From Immundisolibacter sp. (GTDB lineage Bacteria; Pseudomonadota; Gammaproteobacteria; Immundisolibacterales; Immundisolibacteraceae): a stretch of DNA of 60,028 nucleotides. Every line of letters begins with the position of its first letter. Positions within the stretch are counted from its first letter, which is position 1. Below the pieces are notes generated by a model. It saw nothing but the letters and a program-made list of their open reading frames with translations. It ran no database searches and was not told where the DNA came from. Positions 35,861-45,354 of the stretch are shown one piece after another. Location of the stretch: contig NZ_JBFIII010000003.1 of assembly GCF_041601295.1 (NCBI RefSeq), forward strand, positions 1-60,028. The letters are read 5' to 3'. A program made the position numbers and the translations under genes.

Positions 35861-37153
35861 CTAATTATAGCTGTCCGTTGGCAGCAAACCGCTGCGCAGC
35901 GCCTGCTCGACGGTTTGAAAGGAGCCGAACACCACGATCCGCCGCCATTCGTCCGTGGCGGCCTCGGCGCTTACAGCCTGGCATGCCGCGGCGACGGTAC
36001 GGTGGCAGCGGACGGCCGATGGCAACACCTCGGCAAGCCGCGCCGCGAGCTGCTGGGCCGTGCTACCGCGTGGCCCATCCAGCGCCGCCAGATGCCACGC
36101 ATCGATCAGACCGGCCAGGGGTCCGACCATACCAACGGCGTCCTTGTCGCCCAACACGCCCAACACAGCCACGGTCCGGCCGGCCGCGGGATACGCGCGC
36201 AGGTTCTCGGCCAGATTACGCGCCGCTTCGGGGTTGTGGGCGACATCAAGCACCCACTCCAGGCGATGACCGCGACGCTCAAAACGCCCGCCAATACGTG
36301 CGTGTGCCACCCCGGCGACGAACGCCGATACAGGCACTGGCAGGCGCTGTGTGAGCAGGTGTACCGCCAGTACCGCGCTGGCCGCGTTGCGTATCTGCAT
36401 GGCCCCAGGCAGGTCGGGTACCGGCAACGTCAGCGCGTTGGCGGCCGTCTGCCAACACCACGTGCCATCGCCACTGGTCGACGCCTTGTAGTCCACGCCA
36501 AAGCGCCACACCGATGCGTCAATGTCTGTTGCATAGGCCAGCACGCTTGCCGGCGGATCTCGATCGGCCACTATCAAGGGCCGACCGGCGCGCGCGACAG
36601 CGACCTTCTCGGCGCCTATGGCCTCGCGCGTCTCGCCCAGGAACTGCTGATGGTCGAGGTCGACCGAACTGATGATGGCCACGTCTGCATCGACTATGTT
36701 GACTGCATCCAGTCGGCCGCCCAGGCCCACTTCCAGTAACAGCACCTGGCAGTTCCTGCCCGCGAAAATGGTCAACGCCGCCAGCGTGGCCCACTCAAAA
36801 TAGCTAAGCGACACCTCGCCACGGGCGGCATCGATGCGCTCGAAGGCGGCGCACAGGGTGTCATCGTCCACGGGCAGGCCATCGATCCGAACACGTTCGT
36901 TGTAGCGCAGCAGGTGCGGCGAGGTATAGGCGCCGGTGCAGTAGCCAGCGTGGCGCAGGATGTGTTCGGCAAACGCGACTGTTGACCCCTTGCCGTTGGT
37001 GCCGGCGACCGTGATCACCGGCACCCCGGCCAGTGGCAGCGCCAGGCGGCCGAGCACCTCGCGTACCCGGTCCAGACTCAGGTCGATTTTTACCGGATGG
37101 GCCGTTTCCTGCCAGGCCAGCCAATCGCTCAGGCAGCTGAAACGCGCGCTCAC
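35861..37153 (-). CDS. folC: Bifunctional dihydrofolate synthase/folylpolyglutamate synthase FolC
   Basis: ATP-dependent ligase that adds glutamate to dihydropteroate and folates. The P-loop VAGTNGKGSTVAF, YTSPHLLRYNERVRIDG, and LLEVGLGGRLDAVN segments are typical Mur-ligase-type features. The 430 residues fit. Its ATG overlaps the accD stop by 4 bases. With folD and purF it forms the one-carbon and purine part of this block. A 172-bp gap follows before the SPOR gene. Confidence 0.96.
   Translation of the reverse strand: MSARFSCLSDWLAWQETAHPVKIDLSLDRVREVLGRLALPLAGVPVITVAGTNGKGSTVAFAEHILRHAGYCTGAYTSPHLLRYNERVRIDGLPVDDDTLCAAFERIDAARGEVSLSYFEWATLAALTIFAGRNCQVLLLEVGLGGRLDAVNIVDADVAIISSVDLDHQQFLGETREAIGAEKVAVARAGRPLIVADRDPPASVLAYATDIDASVWRFGVDYKASTSGDGTWCWQTAANALTLPVPDLPGAMQIRNAASAVLAVHLLTQRLPVPVSAFVAGVAHARIGGRFERRGHRLEWVLDVAHNPEAARNLAENLRAYPAAGRTVAVLGVLGDKDAVGMVGPLAGLIDAWHLAALDGPRGSTAQQLAARLAEVLPSAVRCHRTVAAACQAVSAEAATDEWRRIVVFGSFQTVEQALRSGLLPTDSYN
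35864..35869 (-). promoter_or_regulatory. Candidate -10 element for the SPOR-cvpA-purF unit
   Basis: The minus strand reads a perfect TATAAT at 35869-35864, overlapping the folC stop codon and 172 bp ahead of the SPOR gene. No good -35 hexamer is found at 16-18 bases. Since the sequence also encodes the folC C-terminus, this may be chance. Confidence 0.25.
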
Positions 37154-38016
37154 GCGGCGGCCGCGTGCCCCTGCAGCAAGCCAAGCAGGCGGGCAATGTG
37201 CTCGCGCAGTTGCCGCCGGTCGATGATCTGATCGACCGCGCCGTGGCTGAGCAGGAATTCGCTGCGCTGGAAGCCCTGGGGCAGCACCTCGCGCACGGTC
37301 TGCTCGATTACCCGCGCCCCGGCAAAACCGATCAGGGCGTTGGGCTCGGCGATGATGACATCGCCCAGCATGGCGAGGCTTGCCGAGACGCCACCGGTGG
37401 TCGGGTCCGTAAGCACCGATATGTACGGCAAGCCGGCCTCGCCCATGCAGGCGAGCTGCGCCGAGGTCTTGGCCATTTGCAGCAGCGAGAACAGGCCTTC
37501 CTGCATCCGCGCGCCTCCGGAGGCGCTAAAACAGACCAGCGGCAGGCGTTGATCGAGACACGCCTGGGCGCCGCGGGCAAACCGTTCACCGACAACCGAG
37601 CCCATGGAGCCACCCATGAAGCGAAACTCGAAGGCCGCCGCCACCAGCGGGCGCCCCATGAGCGCGCCCTGGTAAACCACCAGCGCGTCGCGCTCGCCGG
37701 TTTCCTTGTGCATGGCGAGCAAGCGATCGCGGTAGCGCTTGGTGTCCTTGAACTTGTGTACGTCCACCGACTCCAGCTCAGCGCCGAGTTCGCGCAGCGG
37801 TTCGGCGTCCAGGAAAGCATGCAGACGCTGGCGGGCACCGATACGCATGTGATGGTCGCAACGCGGACATACCTCCAGGTTGTGCTCAAGCTCGGTACGG
37901 TAAAGCACCGCCTTGCACTCGGGGCACTTGGCCCACAAGCCTTCGGGCACTTTTTTTGCGGAAGCAACAGCGCGGGTGCGAATACGCGCCGGCACCAGTC
38001 GGGTCAGCCAGTTCAT
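37150..38016 (-). CDS. accD: Acetyl-CoA carboxylase carboxyltransferase beta subunit AccD
   Basis: Zinc-containing subunit that transfers the carboxyl group from biotin to acetyl-CoA, forming malonyl-CoA for fatty acid synthesis. The N-terminal C4 zinc ribbon is CPECKAVLYRTELE followed by VCPRCDHHMR. SASGGARMQEGLFSLLQMAK and DPTTGGVSASLAMLGD are carboxyltransferase signatures. The 288 residues match. It overlaps both trpA and folC by 4 bases. Confidence 0.97.
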   Translation of the reverse strand: MNWLTRLVPARIRTRAVASAKKVPEGLWAKCPECKAVLYRTELEHNLEVCPRCDHHMRIGARQRLHAFLDAEPLRELGAELESVDVHKFKDTKRYRDRLLAMHKETGERDALVVYQGALMGRPLVAAAFEFRFMGGSMGSVVGERFARGAQACLDQRLPLVCFSASGGARMQEGLFSLLQMAKTSAQLACMGEAGLPYISVLTDPTTGGVSASLAMLGDVIIAEPNALIGFAGARVIEQTVREVLPQGFQRSEFLLSHGAVDQIIDRRQLREHIARLLGLLQGHAAAA

Positions 38017-38840
38017 TGGGTTCCTCCTACCGCTTCGAGGCCAGCACGCAACTCGCGCACCAGGGTAACTGCGCCGCTGAGGGCCGCCGTGCCGGTCACA
38101 CCGGCGCCGGCCGCCGCTTCGATCAGCTCGATGACCGCGCTACCGACCACTACCGCGTCGGCAAAACCGGCGATTTGCGCGGCGGCGGCCGGTGTACGCA
38201 CGCCAAAGCCTACCCCCACCGGCAGCGGGGTGTGCGTCCGCAGCGCCTGCACCTGGGCCTGCACGTCGGCGAGGTCGACCTGCCCGGCACCGGTCACACC
38301 CTTGACGGCGACGTAATACAGGAACCCGGTGGCCCGCTCCGCGACCACGCGCGCCCGCTCGCGACCACTGGTCGGCGCCAGCAGAAAAATACTGTCCAGG
38401 CCGGACGCCTTGAGCGCGGCGGCGTAGTCGGGCTCCTCGTCGAACGGCAGGTCCACCGTGAGCACGCCATCCACACCGGCGTTGGCGGCGGCAGCCGCAA
38501 AGCGCGGCACGCCCATCTGCTCGATCGGGTTCAGGTATCCCATCAGCACCACCGGCGTTTGTGCGTCGCTGCGGCGAAACTCGTGCACCAGGTCGATTAC
38601 CCCTCGCAAATCCATGCCATGCGCCAAAGCCCGCTCCGAGGCACGCTGGATGACCGGTCCATCGGCCATCGGGTCCGAGAACGGAACGCCCAGTTCCAGT
38701 ACGTCCGCCCCAGCAGCCACCAGAGCATGCAACAGCTCGACGGTCAGTTCGGGGTGCGGATCACCAGCCGTGACGAAGATCACCAGCCCGGCACGTCGGG
38801 CCGCGCGCAAAGCGGCAAAACGTTGCGCCAGTCGGCTCAT
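38013..38840 (-). CDS. trpA: Tryptophan synthase alpha subunit
   Basis: Splits indole-3-glycerol phosphate to indole, which passes to TrpB. The catalytic Glu and Asp lie in VLELGVPFSDPMADGPVIQ. The 275 residues form a TIM barrel with VGFGVRTPAAAAQIAGFADA near the phosphate site. Its ends overlap trpB and accD by 4 bases each, so translation is probably coupled along trpF-trpB-trpA-accD-folC. Confidence 0.97.
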   Translation of the reverse strand: MSRLAQRFAALRAARRAGLVIFVTAGDPHPELTVELLHALVAAGADVLELGVPFSDPMADGPVIQRASERALAHGMDLRGVIDLVHEFRRSDAQTPVVLMGYLNPIEQMGVPRFAAAAANAGVDGVLTVDLPFDEEPDYAAALKASGLDSIFLLAPTSGRERARVVAERATGFLYYVAVKGVTGAGQVDLADVQAQVQALRTHTPLPVGVGFGVRTPAAAAQIAGFADAVVVGSAVIELIEAAAGAGVTGTAALSGAVTLVRELRAGLEAVGGTQ

Positions 38841-40048
38841 ACCTGGATGCCTTCGAGCGTGGCGACGGTATGGATGTCCTTGTCGCCGCGCCCGGAAAGA
38901 TTGACCACCACGATCTGGTCCGGCCGCATGCCGGCGGCAAGCTTGCCGGCATACGCCAACGCGTGGGCGGACTCCAGCGCCGGGATGATGCCCTCGGTGC
39001 GGGTCAGGCCATGGAACGCCGCCAACGCCTCATCATCGCTCACCGCGACGTAGCGCGCGCGTCCGGTGTCGTGCAGATAAGCGTGCTCCGGACCGACCCC
39101 AGGATAATCGAGACCGGCCGAAATGGAATGCGTATCGCCAATCTGGCCGTCCTTGTCCTGAATCAGGTAGGTGCGGTTGCCATGCAGCACGCCCGGACTG
39201 CCGGCACAGATGGATGCCGCGTGATGACCGCTGGCGAGGCCGTAACCGGCCGCTTCAACTCCGTACAGCACCACACTCGGGTCGTCGAGGAAGGGGTGAA
39301 AGATGCCGATCGCATTGGAACCACCCCCAACACAGGCCACCACCGCATCGGGCAAGCGCCCCTCACGCTCGAGCACCTGCCCGCGGGCCTCGCGTCCGAT
39401 GACCGCCTGGAAATCGCGCACCATCTGGGGATACGGGTGTGGCCCGGCCACGGTACCAATGATGTAAAAGGTGTTGTCGACGTTGGAAACCCAGTCGCGC
39501 AGGGCTTCATTGAGCGCATCCTTGAGCGTACGCGAGCCGCTTTCGACCGCTCGCACCTCCGCCCCGAGCAGGCGCATACGATAGACATTGGCGGTCTGAC
39601 GGCGGATGTCTTCCACGCCCATGTAAACGACGCATGCAACACCCAGACGCGCCGCCACCGTGGCCGTGGCCACGCCATGCTGGCCAGCGCCGGTCTCGGC
39701 GATGACGCGCGTCTTGCCCATGCGCCGCGCCAGCAGGATCTGCCCGACCGTGTTGTTGATCTTGTGCGCGCCGGTGTGGTTCAGGTCCTCGCGCTTGAGG
39801 TAAATACGCGCGCCGCCGACCTCGCGCGTCCAGCGCTGCGCCAGGTACAGCGATGATGGCCGGCCCACGTAGTCGCGTAAATCCTGTTCGAGTTCGGCCC
39901 GAAAGTCCGGATCGACTTGCGCGGCGTGATAGGCCGTTTCGAGCTCCCGCAACGGCTGCATCAGGGTCTCCGCCACGAAGCGCCCGCCATAGCGGCCAAA
40001 ATAGCCACGTACGTCCGGCAGCGCCGCTGGCGGCACTAACTCAACCAT
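38837..40048 (-). CDS. trpB: Tryptophan synthase beta subunit
   Basis: PLP enzyme that joins indole and serine to make tryptophan. The PLP lysine is in LNHTGAHKINNTVGQ, and CVGGGSNAIGIFHPF binds the cofactor phosphate. GRYGGRFVAETLMQPL is the N-terminal signature. The 403 residues fit. It overlaps trpF by 8 bp and trpA by 4 bp. Confidence 0.98.
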   Translation of the reverse strand: MVELVPPAALPDVRGYFGRYGGRFVAETLMQPLRELETAYHAAQVDPDFRAELEQDLRDYVGRPSSLYLAQRWTREVGGARIYLKREDLNHTGAHKINNTVGQILLARRMGKTRVIAETGAGQHGVATATVAARLGVACVVYMGVEDIRRQTANVYRMRLLGAEVRAVESGSRTLKDALNEALRDWVSNVDNTFYIIGTVAGPHPYPQMVRDFQAVIGREARGQVLEREGRLPDAVVACVGGGSNAIGIFHPFLDDPSVVLYGVEAAGYGLASGHHAASICAGSPGVLHGNRTYLIQDKDGQIGDTHSISAGLDYPGVGPEHAYLHDTGRARYVAVSDDEALAAFHGLTRTEGIIPALESAHALAYAGKLAAGMRPDQIVVVNLSGRGDKDIHTVATLEGIQV

Positions 40049-40673
40049 GCTTTTGGTCCCACTGTTGTACTGTCCGCATGAAAGTCCTGATTCGCGTCAG
40101 GTCCTTGATCCCCGGCTCGGTCTCGACGCCACTGCTGACATCCACCGCATAGGGCCGGACACGATCGAGCGCCGCAGCCACATTGCTGGCGTTCAACCCA
40201 CCCGCCAAGACCAGAGGCCGCGGCAGGGCGGCCGGCACCACTGCCCAGTCGAAAGTCCGCCCGCTACCACCCGCCACCCCCGGGACAAAGGCATCTATCA
40301 ACAGCCCGGCGGCGTCTTGATAACGCGTGGCAGCCGCGGCGAGGTCAAAGCCGGGCCGGGCATGCAGCACCTTAAGGTAACGACGCCCGTAGAGCCGGCA
40401 GGCGTCCGGCGACTCATCGCCATGGAACTGGATAAGGTCCAGCGCGACTCCGGCCAGTACTTCCCGTATCAACTGCTCGGCGGCATCCACGAACAAGGCC
40501 ACCACACAGACCAGCGGCGGCAACTCCGCGACAATCGCTTGCGCCTGGGCGATCGACACATTGCGCGGGCTCACCGGATGAAAAACCAGACCGATCGCGT
40601 GCGCCCCGGCTGCCACCGCCGCAACACCGTCCTGCGGCCGGGTGATGCCGCAAATTTTAACCCGGGTGACCAT
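40041..40673 (-). CDS. trpF: Phosphoribosylanthranilate isomerase TrpF
   Basis: TIM-barrel enzyme that isomerises phosphoribosylanthranilate in tryptophan synthesis. KICGITRPQDGVAAVAAGA holds the catalytic Cys, and the C-terminal YAVDVSSGVETEPGIKD contains the catalytic Asp and phosphate-binding region. The 210 residues match stand-alone TrpF. It lies 3 bp after truA. The trpE, trpG, trpD and trpC genes are not in this window. Confidence 0.96.
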   Translation of the reverse strand: MVTRVKICGITRPQDGVAAVAAGAHAIGLVFHPVSPRNVSIAQAQAIVAELPPLVCVVALFVDAAEQLIREVLAGVALDLIQFHGDESPDACRLYGRRYLKVLHARPGFDLAAAATRYQDAAGLLIDAFVPGVAGGSGRTFDWAVVPAALPRPLVLAGGLNASNVAAALDRVRPYAVDVSSGVETEPGIKDLTRIRTFMRTVQQWDQKHG

Positions 40674-40676
40674 GGT

Positions 40677-41453
40677 TCACAGCAGTAGCGTCAAGGGTGG
40701 TGGCGTCAGGCCGAAGCGCGGCGGGTAATGTACCGCCGCCAGATACAGGCCGGCCGCGGGCGCGGTAGCACCGGCACGGGTGCGGTCGCGTCCGTGCAAC
40801 AACTGCCCCGCCCAGGCCGGGGGGCGGTCACCGATACCGATGTCGATCAACGTACCGACAAGATTACGGACCATGTGGTGCAGGAAAGCATTGGCCACCA
40901 CGTCTACCACCAGCCAGGCGCCGTGACGTGTCACATCCAGGCGGCTGAGCGTGCGCCAGGAGGAGTGCGACTGGCAGCTGGCGGCCCGAAAGGCACTGAA
41001 ATCGTGCTCGCCCAGCAACTGCTGAGCCGCCGCCTGCATGGCTTGCACGTCGAGTGGCCGTGGCTCCCAGGATGCCCGACCGTGGCCAATCGCGGGTGCC
41101 TGGGAACGGTTCAGCAGGAGATAGCGGTAATGCCGGGCGAACGCGCTGTAGCGAGCATGAAAATCCTCTGCGACCTGCTGTGCCGCGACAATGCGCACGT
41201 CCGCCGGCAGTTTGGTATTGGCGCCGCGCAGCCAGGCGCGTAACGGGCGTGGGCGATCGGTGTCGAAATGCACCACCTGACCCAGGGCATGCACGCCGGT
41301 GTCGGTGCGCCCGGCCGCGACGACCCGCACCGGTTGGTCGACGATCTTGGACAGGGCGGTTTCCAGGGTTTCCTGTACCGAAGGGCTGCGCGGCTGAAAC
41401 TGCCAGCCACAATAACCGCTACCGTCATATTCGACGCAAAGAGCAATACGCAA
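40677..41453 (-). CDS. truA: tRNA pseudouridine synthase A
   Basis: Makes pseudouridine at positions 38-40 of tRNAs. The catalytic aspartate is in AAGRTDTGVHALGQVVHF. VEYDGSGYCGWQFQ is the N-terminal signature, and FLHHMVRNLVGTLIDIG the C-terminal one. The 258 residues match. It stands between fimV and trpF, the normal gamma/betaproteobacterial position. Confidence 0.97.
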   Translation of the reverse strand: MRIALCVEYDGSGYCGWQFQPRSPSVQETLETALSKIVDQPVRVVAAGRTDTGVHALGQVVHFDTDRPRPLRAWLRGANTKLPADVRIVAAQQVAEDFHARYSAFARHYRYLLLNRSQAPAIGHGRASWEPRPLDVQAMQAAAQQLLGEHDFSAFRAASCQSHSSWRTLSRLDVTRHGAWLVVDVVANAFLHHMVRNLVGTLIDIGIGDRPPAWAGQLLHGRDRTRAGATAPAAGLYLAAVHYPPRFGLTPPPLTLLL

Positions 41454-41476
41454 AACGTTGCTGTGCGCCGCCGCTG

Positions 41477-43132
41477 TTAGCCGTTGAGTCGGGCAATCAG
41501 CTCGGCCGCCTGCGCTTTTTGCGTCACCGTGCCAACGCGCTCGATCTCGGCGTAAATCTGTCGCGCCGAGTCGCCGTCAGCCATGCCCACATACGCGGCC
41601 AGCAAATCGATCTGGCTGTCGACCGGATCGCCGAGCGCGTCGTTATCAAGGTCGTCGGTGGCGAGCGGTTCGTCACTCGCCACGGCTGGAACCTCGTCCG
41701 CCCACTCCACCGTTGCCTGGGGAACTGCGGGCGGCGGCGGGACAGGCGCTCCTGGCAGGTCTGCCGGCGCGGCTTCGGCGCCGATTGGGCCGGGCGCTTC
41801 GGCAAACGTGCCCGAAGCTGGCTGTGCCGCCCGCAGCCGCCGACGCATCCATAACCACCAGCCGCCAAGTACGACCGCACCAAAGCCGGCTGCCGGCAGG
41901 TAAGCCGAGGAAACCCGCCCCGAATCGCCTGACGCTTCGGCAGCGTCGTTGGGCGCCGTCACGGCAGCTTCCATTGTCGGCATCGCCGGGGGTTTTTCAT
42001 CGACCGGGGGAGCGGCGGTGGCCGCCACAGCGTTCTGCTCCGTACCAGTCTCGCTTCCGGGCGGCGCGTCTTTGACCAGATCGGTCAAAGTCTTGATTTG
42101 CTCCTCCAAGAAACCAAGACGCTCCTGTAGCGCCTCGTTTTGCTGTTGCGTCGCGTCCAGAGCTTCTTCCAGCAGCTGAATTCGATCACCGGTCGGTTCA
42201 CCGGAGGTCTGCTGTTCGCTGCCGGCACTGGCCGCAGGCACAACGTCCTCGCTGCGCAGCACACGGACCTCGGCGCTCGGGACAGCACTGGCAGGCGGCG
42301 CAGCCTCAATGCCGCCACTCGCTTCGGCAGGCGCTTCGGAACTGGGTGCGGCGACGGCAGGGATTTCCGGCTCCACGGCCGGCACCGGCGGCTCGGCGTT
42401 ACTTACTGCCGAAGCCCGCAAACCCGGGGCTGCCGGTATCGCCAATCGGCTGCCGGCCTTGAGCCGATTCGGGTCGCCGTTGATGAACGCATCCGGATTG
42501 GCCCGCACGATGGCCGACATGACGCCGTCGAGACCCGCCCCCGCCGGCTGCACCCGCCGGGCAATCCCCCACAGCGTTGCGCCGGGCGGCACAGGACCGA
42601 ATTCGGCGCCGGCCACGGGCTTGCCGACATCGGCAAAAACATCCCGCGGCAGCCGCCTGGGCGTCGGCGCGGGAATGGGGGTGACGCCGGCCGACCAAGC
42701 TGCCGCCGGTGGCCTCGCCGCGGGCAACGCTCCAACCGGGTCAAGCAAAACGGTGTAGTGCCTGACCACTCGCCCGGTCGGGCTGATCGCCTCGACCACA
42801 AAATCGACATAGGGTTCGCGGACCGGCCCCGGTGAGGTGACGCGCACATAAGGCCGGCCATCCTGCCCCACCTGAACCGCAAAACGCAGCATGGCGGCGC
42901 TCTGGACGCCCATGCGCTGGTACACCTCGGCCGACGCCAGGCTGATGGTTGCCAACTCGGCTTCAGCCAGCGTCGCGCCTATTAACTCGATGCGTGCATT
43001 CAGCGGCTGACCGAGCGCCGAGTCGACGCGCACGTTGCCAAGACCCAGCGCATTCGCCGTCAACGGAACCAAACCGAGTTGCAGCAACAGGGCCGGCGCT
43101 AACGCCTTTTTCAGGCTAGTTCTTTCTACCAC
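41477..43132 (-). CDS. fimV: FimV-like pilus assembly/polar organiser protein
   Basis: Inner-membrane protein with a periplasmic peptidoglycan-binding part, needed for type IV pilus secretin assembly and pole organisation in Pseudomonas. The start is GTG at 43132, preceded by a strong GGGGAGGG ribosome binding site 6 bases away. Visible parts: signal peptide (1 to about 26, ending LTANALG), FimV N-terminal beta domain, LysM at about 177-231, coiled coil at about 317-347, one membrane segment near 415-435, and the short FimV C-terminal helix bundle (DLLAAYVGMADGDSARQIY). At 551 residues it is much shorter than the 919 of P. aeruginosa, mainly in the acidic cytoplasmic region. No pilus genes are in this window. 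Confidence 0.9.
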   Translation of the reverse strand: MVERTSLKKALAPALLLQLGLVPLTANALGLGNVRVDSALGQPLNARIELIGATLAEAELATISLASAEVYQRMGVQSAAMLRFAVQVGQDGRPYVRVTSPGPVREPYVDFVVEAISPTGRVVRHYTVLLDPVGALPAARPPAAAWSAGVTPIPAPTPRRLPRDVFADVGKPVAGAEFGPVPPGATLWGIARRVQPAGAGLDGVMSAIVRANPDAFINGDPNRLKAGSRLAIPAAPGLRASAVSNAEPPVPAVEPEIPAVAAPSSEAPAEASGGIEAAPPASAVPSAEVRVLRSEDVVPAASAGSEQQTSGEPTGDRIQLLEEALDATQQQNEALQERLGFLEEQIKTLTDLVKDAPPGSETGTEQNAVAATAAPPVDEKPPAMPTMEAAVTAPNDAAEASGDSGRVSSAYLPAAGFGAVVLGGWWLWMRRRLRAAQPASGTFAEAPGPIGAEAAPADLPGAPVPPPPAVPQATVEWADEVPAVASDEPLATDDLDNDALGDPVDSQIDLLAAYVGMADGDSARQIYAEIERVGTVTQKAQAAELIARLNG

Positions 43133-43226
43133 CGGAGCCCTCCCCTTTTTTACAAAATTCAGCCGTGTGGTGGATGTCTGGGCAGCAAGGTTAGCGCAGC
43201 GCCCACCGCGCCACAAACCACAGACC

Positions 43227-44252
43227 TCATGCGTCCAGATATCCTGCGACCAGCAACTCCGCTATCTGCACACTATTGGTCGCCGCACCCTTGCGGATAT
43301 TGTCCGAAACGACCCACAGATCAAGCCCACAGGGGTGGGAAATATCCTCGCGAATCCGACCGACATAAACCCAGTCGGTACCGGCCGCCTCGACCGCGGT
43401 GGGATAACCACCGGGAACATGCTCGTCAACCACCCTGACCCCCGGGGCCTGCGTCAACAGGCGACGCGCTTCATCGGCGGTCAGCGGCTGCTCGAACTCC
43501 ACATGCACCACTTCCGAGTGACCATAGAAAACCGGAATGCGCACGCAGGTGGGATTTACCTCAATCTGCTGGTCGCCGAGAATCTTGCGGGTTTCCCAAA
43601 CCATCTTCATCTCTTCGCGGGTGTATCCGTTGTCCTGGAAGCTGTCGATGTGTGGAAGGGCGTTGAAAGCGATTTGCCTCGGATAAACCGTTGGCTCGAT
43701 CGACTGACCATTGAGCAGTTTGGCGGTCTGGCCGGCCAACTCCTCGATGGCTTTTTTCCCGGTGCCAGATACCGACTGATAGGTCGCGACGTTGATGCGG
43801 CGCACCCGGGCAACGTCGTGAAGCGGCTTGAGCGCCACGACCAGTTGAATGGTGGAACAGTTCGGATTGGCGATGATGCCGCGGTTGCGATACTCCGCGA
43901 TATCAACCGCGTTGACCTCCGGGACCACCAGTGGGATGTCCGGATCGTTCCGGAAGTGCGAGGTGTTGTCGATTACCACGCAGCCGGCGTCCACCGCGCG
44001 CGGCGCGTATTCGGCCGACACCGACCCGCCGGCCGAGAACAGGCCGATCTGGGCTTTCGAGAAATCGAACGTGGCCAGGTCCTGCACGCGCAGGCGCCGA
44101 TCGCCGCAGGTGACCATCTTGCCGACCGACCGCTCGCTGGCCAGCGCGTACAACTCGCCCAACGGAAAGTTTCGCTCCGCCAGGACCTCAAGCATGGTTT
44201 CGCCGACAGCCCCTGTGGCGCCAACGACCGCTACGTTGTATTTACGACTCAT
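43227..44252 (-). CDS. asd: Aspartate-semialdehyde dehydrogenase
   Basis: NADPH-dependent enzyme of the aspartate pathway leading to lysine, methionine, threonine and diaminopimelate. The NADP-binding VAVVGATGAVGETMLEVL and the catalytic cysteine in IIANPNCSTIQLVVAL are present. The ATG at 44252 starts MSRKYNVA and gives 341 residues; the frame continues to 44303 without support. It follows leuB by 16 bp. Confidence 0.97.
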   Translation of the reverse strand: MSRKYNVAVVGATGAVGETMLEVLAERNFPLGELYALASERSVGKMVTCGDRRLRVQDLATFDFSKAQIGLFSAGGSVSAEYAPRAVDAGCVVIDNTSHFRNDPDIPLVVPEVNAVDIAEYRNRGIIANPNCSTIQLVVALKPLHDVARVRRINVATYQSVSGTGKKAIEELAGQTAKLLNGQSIEPTVYPRQIAFNALPHIDSFQDNGYTREEMKMVWETRKILGDQQIEVNPTCVRIPVFYGHSEVVHVEFEQPLTADEARRLLTQAPGVRVVDEHVPGGYPTAVEAAGTDWVYVGRIREDISHPCGLDLWVVSDNIRKGAATNSVQIAELLVAGYLDA

Positions 44253-44268
44253 TATCGTTACCGGAATT

Positions 44269-45354
44269 TCAAACGTCAGCCCGCAGCGCCGCCACCACGG
44301 CATCGCCCATCAGCGCGGTGGACACCAGCGTGTCGCCGGTCACCGCAATGTCTCTGGTACGCAAGCCCTGCCGCAACACACTGCCCACCGCCCGCTCGAC
44401 GCGGTCGGCGGTGTCCTGCTGGCCCAGGCTGTAGCGCAGCAGCATGGCTACCGACAGCAGCGTGGCCAGCGGATTGGCCTTGTGCTGGCCGGCAATGTCC
44501 GGGGCCGAGCCGTGTACCGGCTCATACAGGCCAAAGCCGGTCTCGTTCAGCGAGGCCGACGGCAGCATTCCAATCGACCCGGTCAACATGGCGGCGCAGT
44601 CGGACAGGATGTCGCCGAACAGGTTCTCGGTAACGACCACATCGAACTGTTTCGGTGCCCGCACCAGCTGCATGGCGGCATTGTCGACATACATGTGACT
44701 CAGTTCCACGTCCGGATACTCGGCGGCCAGACGGGTCATCACCTCGCGCCACAGCTGGCTGGTCTCCAACACGTTGGCCTTGTCCACCGAGCACAGCCGG
44801 CGGCCGCGACGGCGGGCGATGTCGAAGCCGGTGCGCCCAATGCGCTCGATCTCCGCCTCGCCGTACACCATGGTGTTACGGCCTTCGCGGCTGCCGTCGG
44901 GCAAGGTATCGACACCGCGCGGCTCGCCAAAATAAATACCGCCGGTAAGCTCCCGGATGATCAGGATGTCCAGACCTGCCACCACCTCGGACTTCAAGGT
45001 CGAGGCACTGGCCAACTCCGGAAACAGCAGGGCCGGGCGCAGGTTGGCGTACAGCCCAAGCGCCTTTCGGATGCCAAGCAGGCCCCGCTCCGGGCGCAGC
45101 GCCGGGGGACCCTGGTCCCATTTCGGGCCACCGACCGCACCCAGCAGCACGGCGTCCGCGGCACGTGCCAGGCTCACCGTCTCATCAGGCAAGGGCCTGC
45201 CGGTGGCATCAATGGCGCAACCCCCGATCAGCCCGCGCTCGCACTCGAAGCCCATACCGAAATCCGCTTGCAGGCACGCCAGCAGCTTTTCCGCTTCAGC
45301 CAGGATTTCCGGCCCGATGCCGTCTCCCGGCAGCAACAGCAGCTTGGATGTCAT
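44269..45354 (-). CDS. leuB: 3-isopropylmalate dehydrogenase
   Basis: Oxidative decarboxylation step of leucine synthesis. LLLPGDGIGPEILAEA, the substrate arginine region RPALLFPELAS, and the NAD-binding YEPVHGSAPDIAGQ are clear. The ATG at 45354 overlaps the leuD stop by 4 bases and gives 361 residues. Confidence 0.97.
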   Translation of the reverse strand: MTSKLLLLPGDGIGPEILAEAEKLLACLQADFGMGFECERGLIGGCAIDATGRPLPDETVSLARAADAVLLGAVGGPKWDQGPPALRPERGLLGIRKALGLYANLRPALLFPELASASTLKSEVVAGLDILIIRELTGGIYFGEPRGVDTLPDGSREGRNTMVYGEAEIERIGRTGFDIARRRGRRLCSVDKANVLETSQLWREVMTRLAAEYPDVELSHMYVDNAAMQLVRAPKQFDVVVTENLFGDILSDCAAMLTGSIGMLPSASLNETGFGLYEPVHGSAPDIAGQHKANPLATLLSVAMLLRYSLGQQDTADRVERAVGSVLRQGLRTRDIAVTGDTLVSTALMGDAVVAALRADV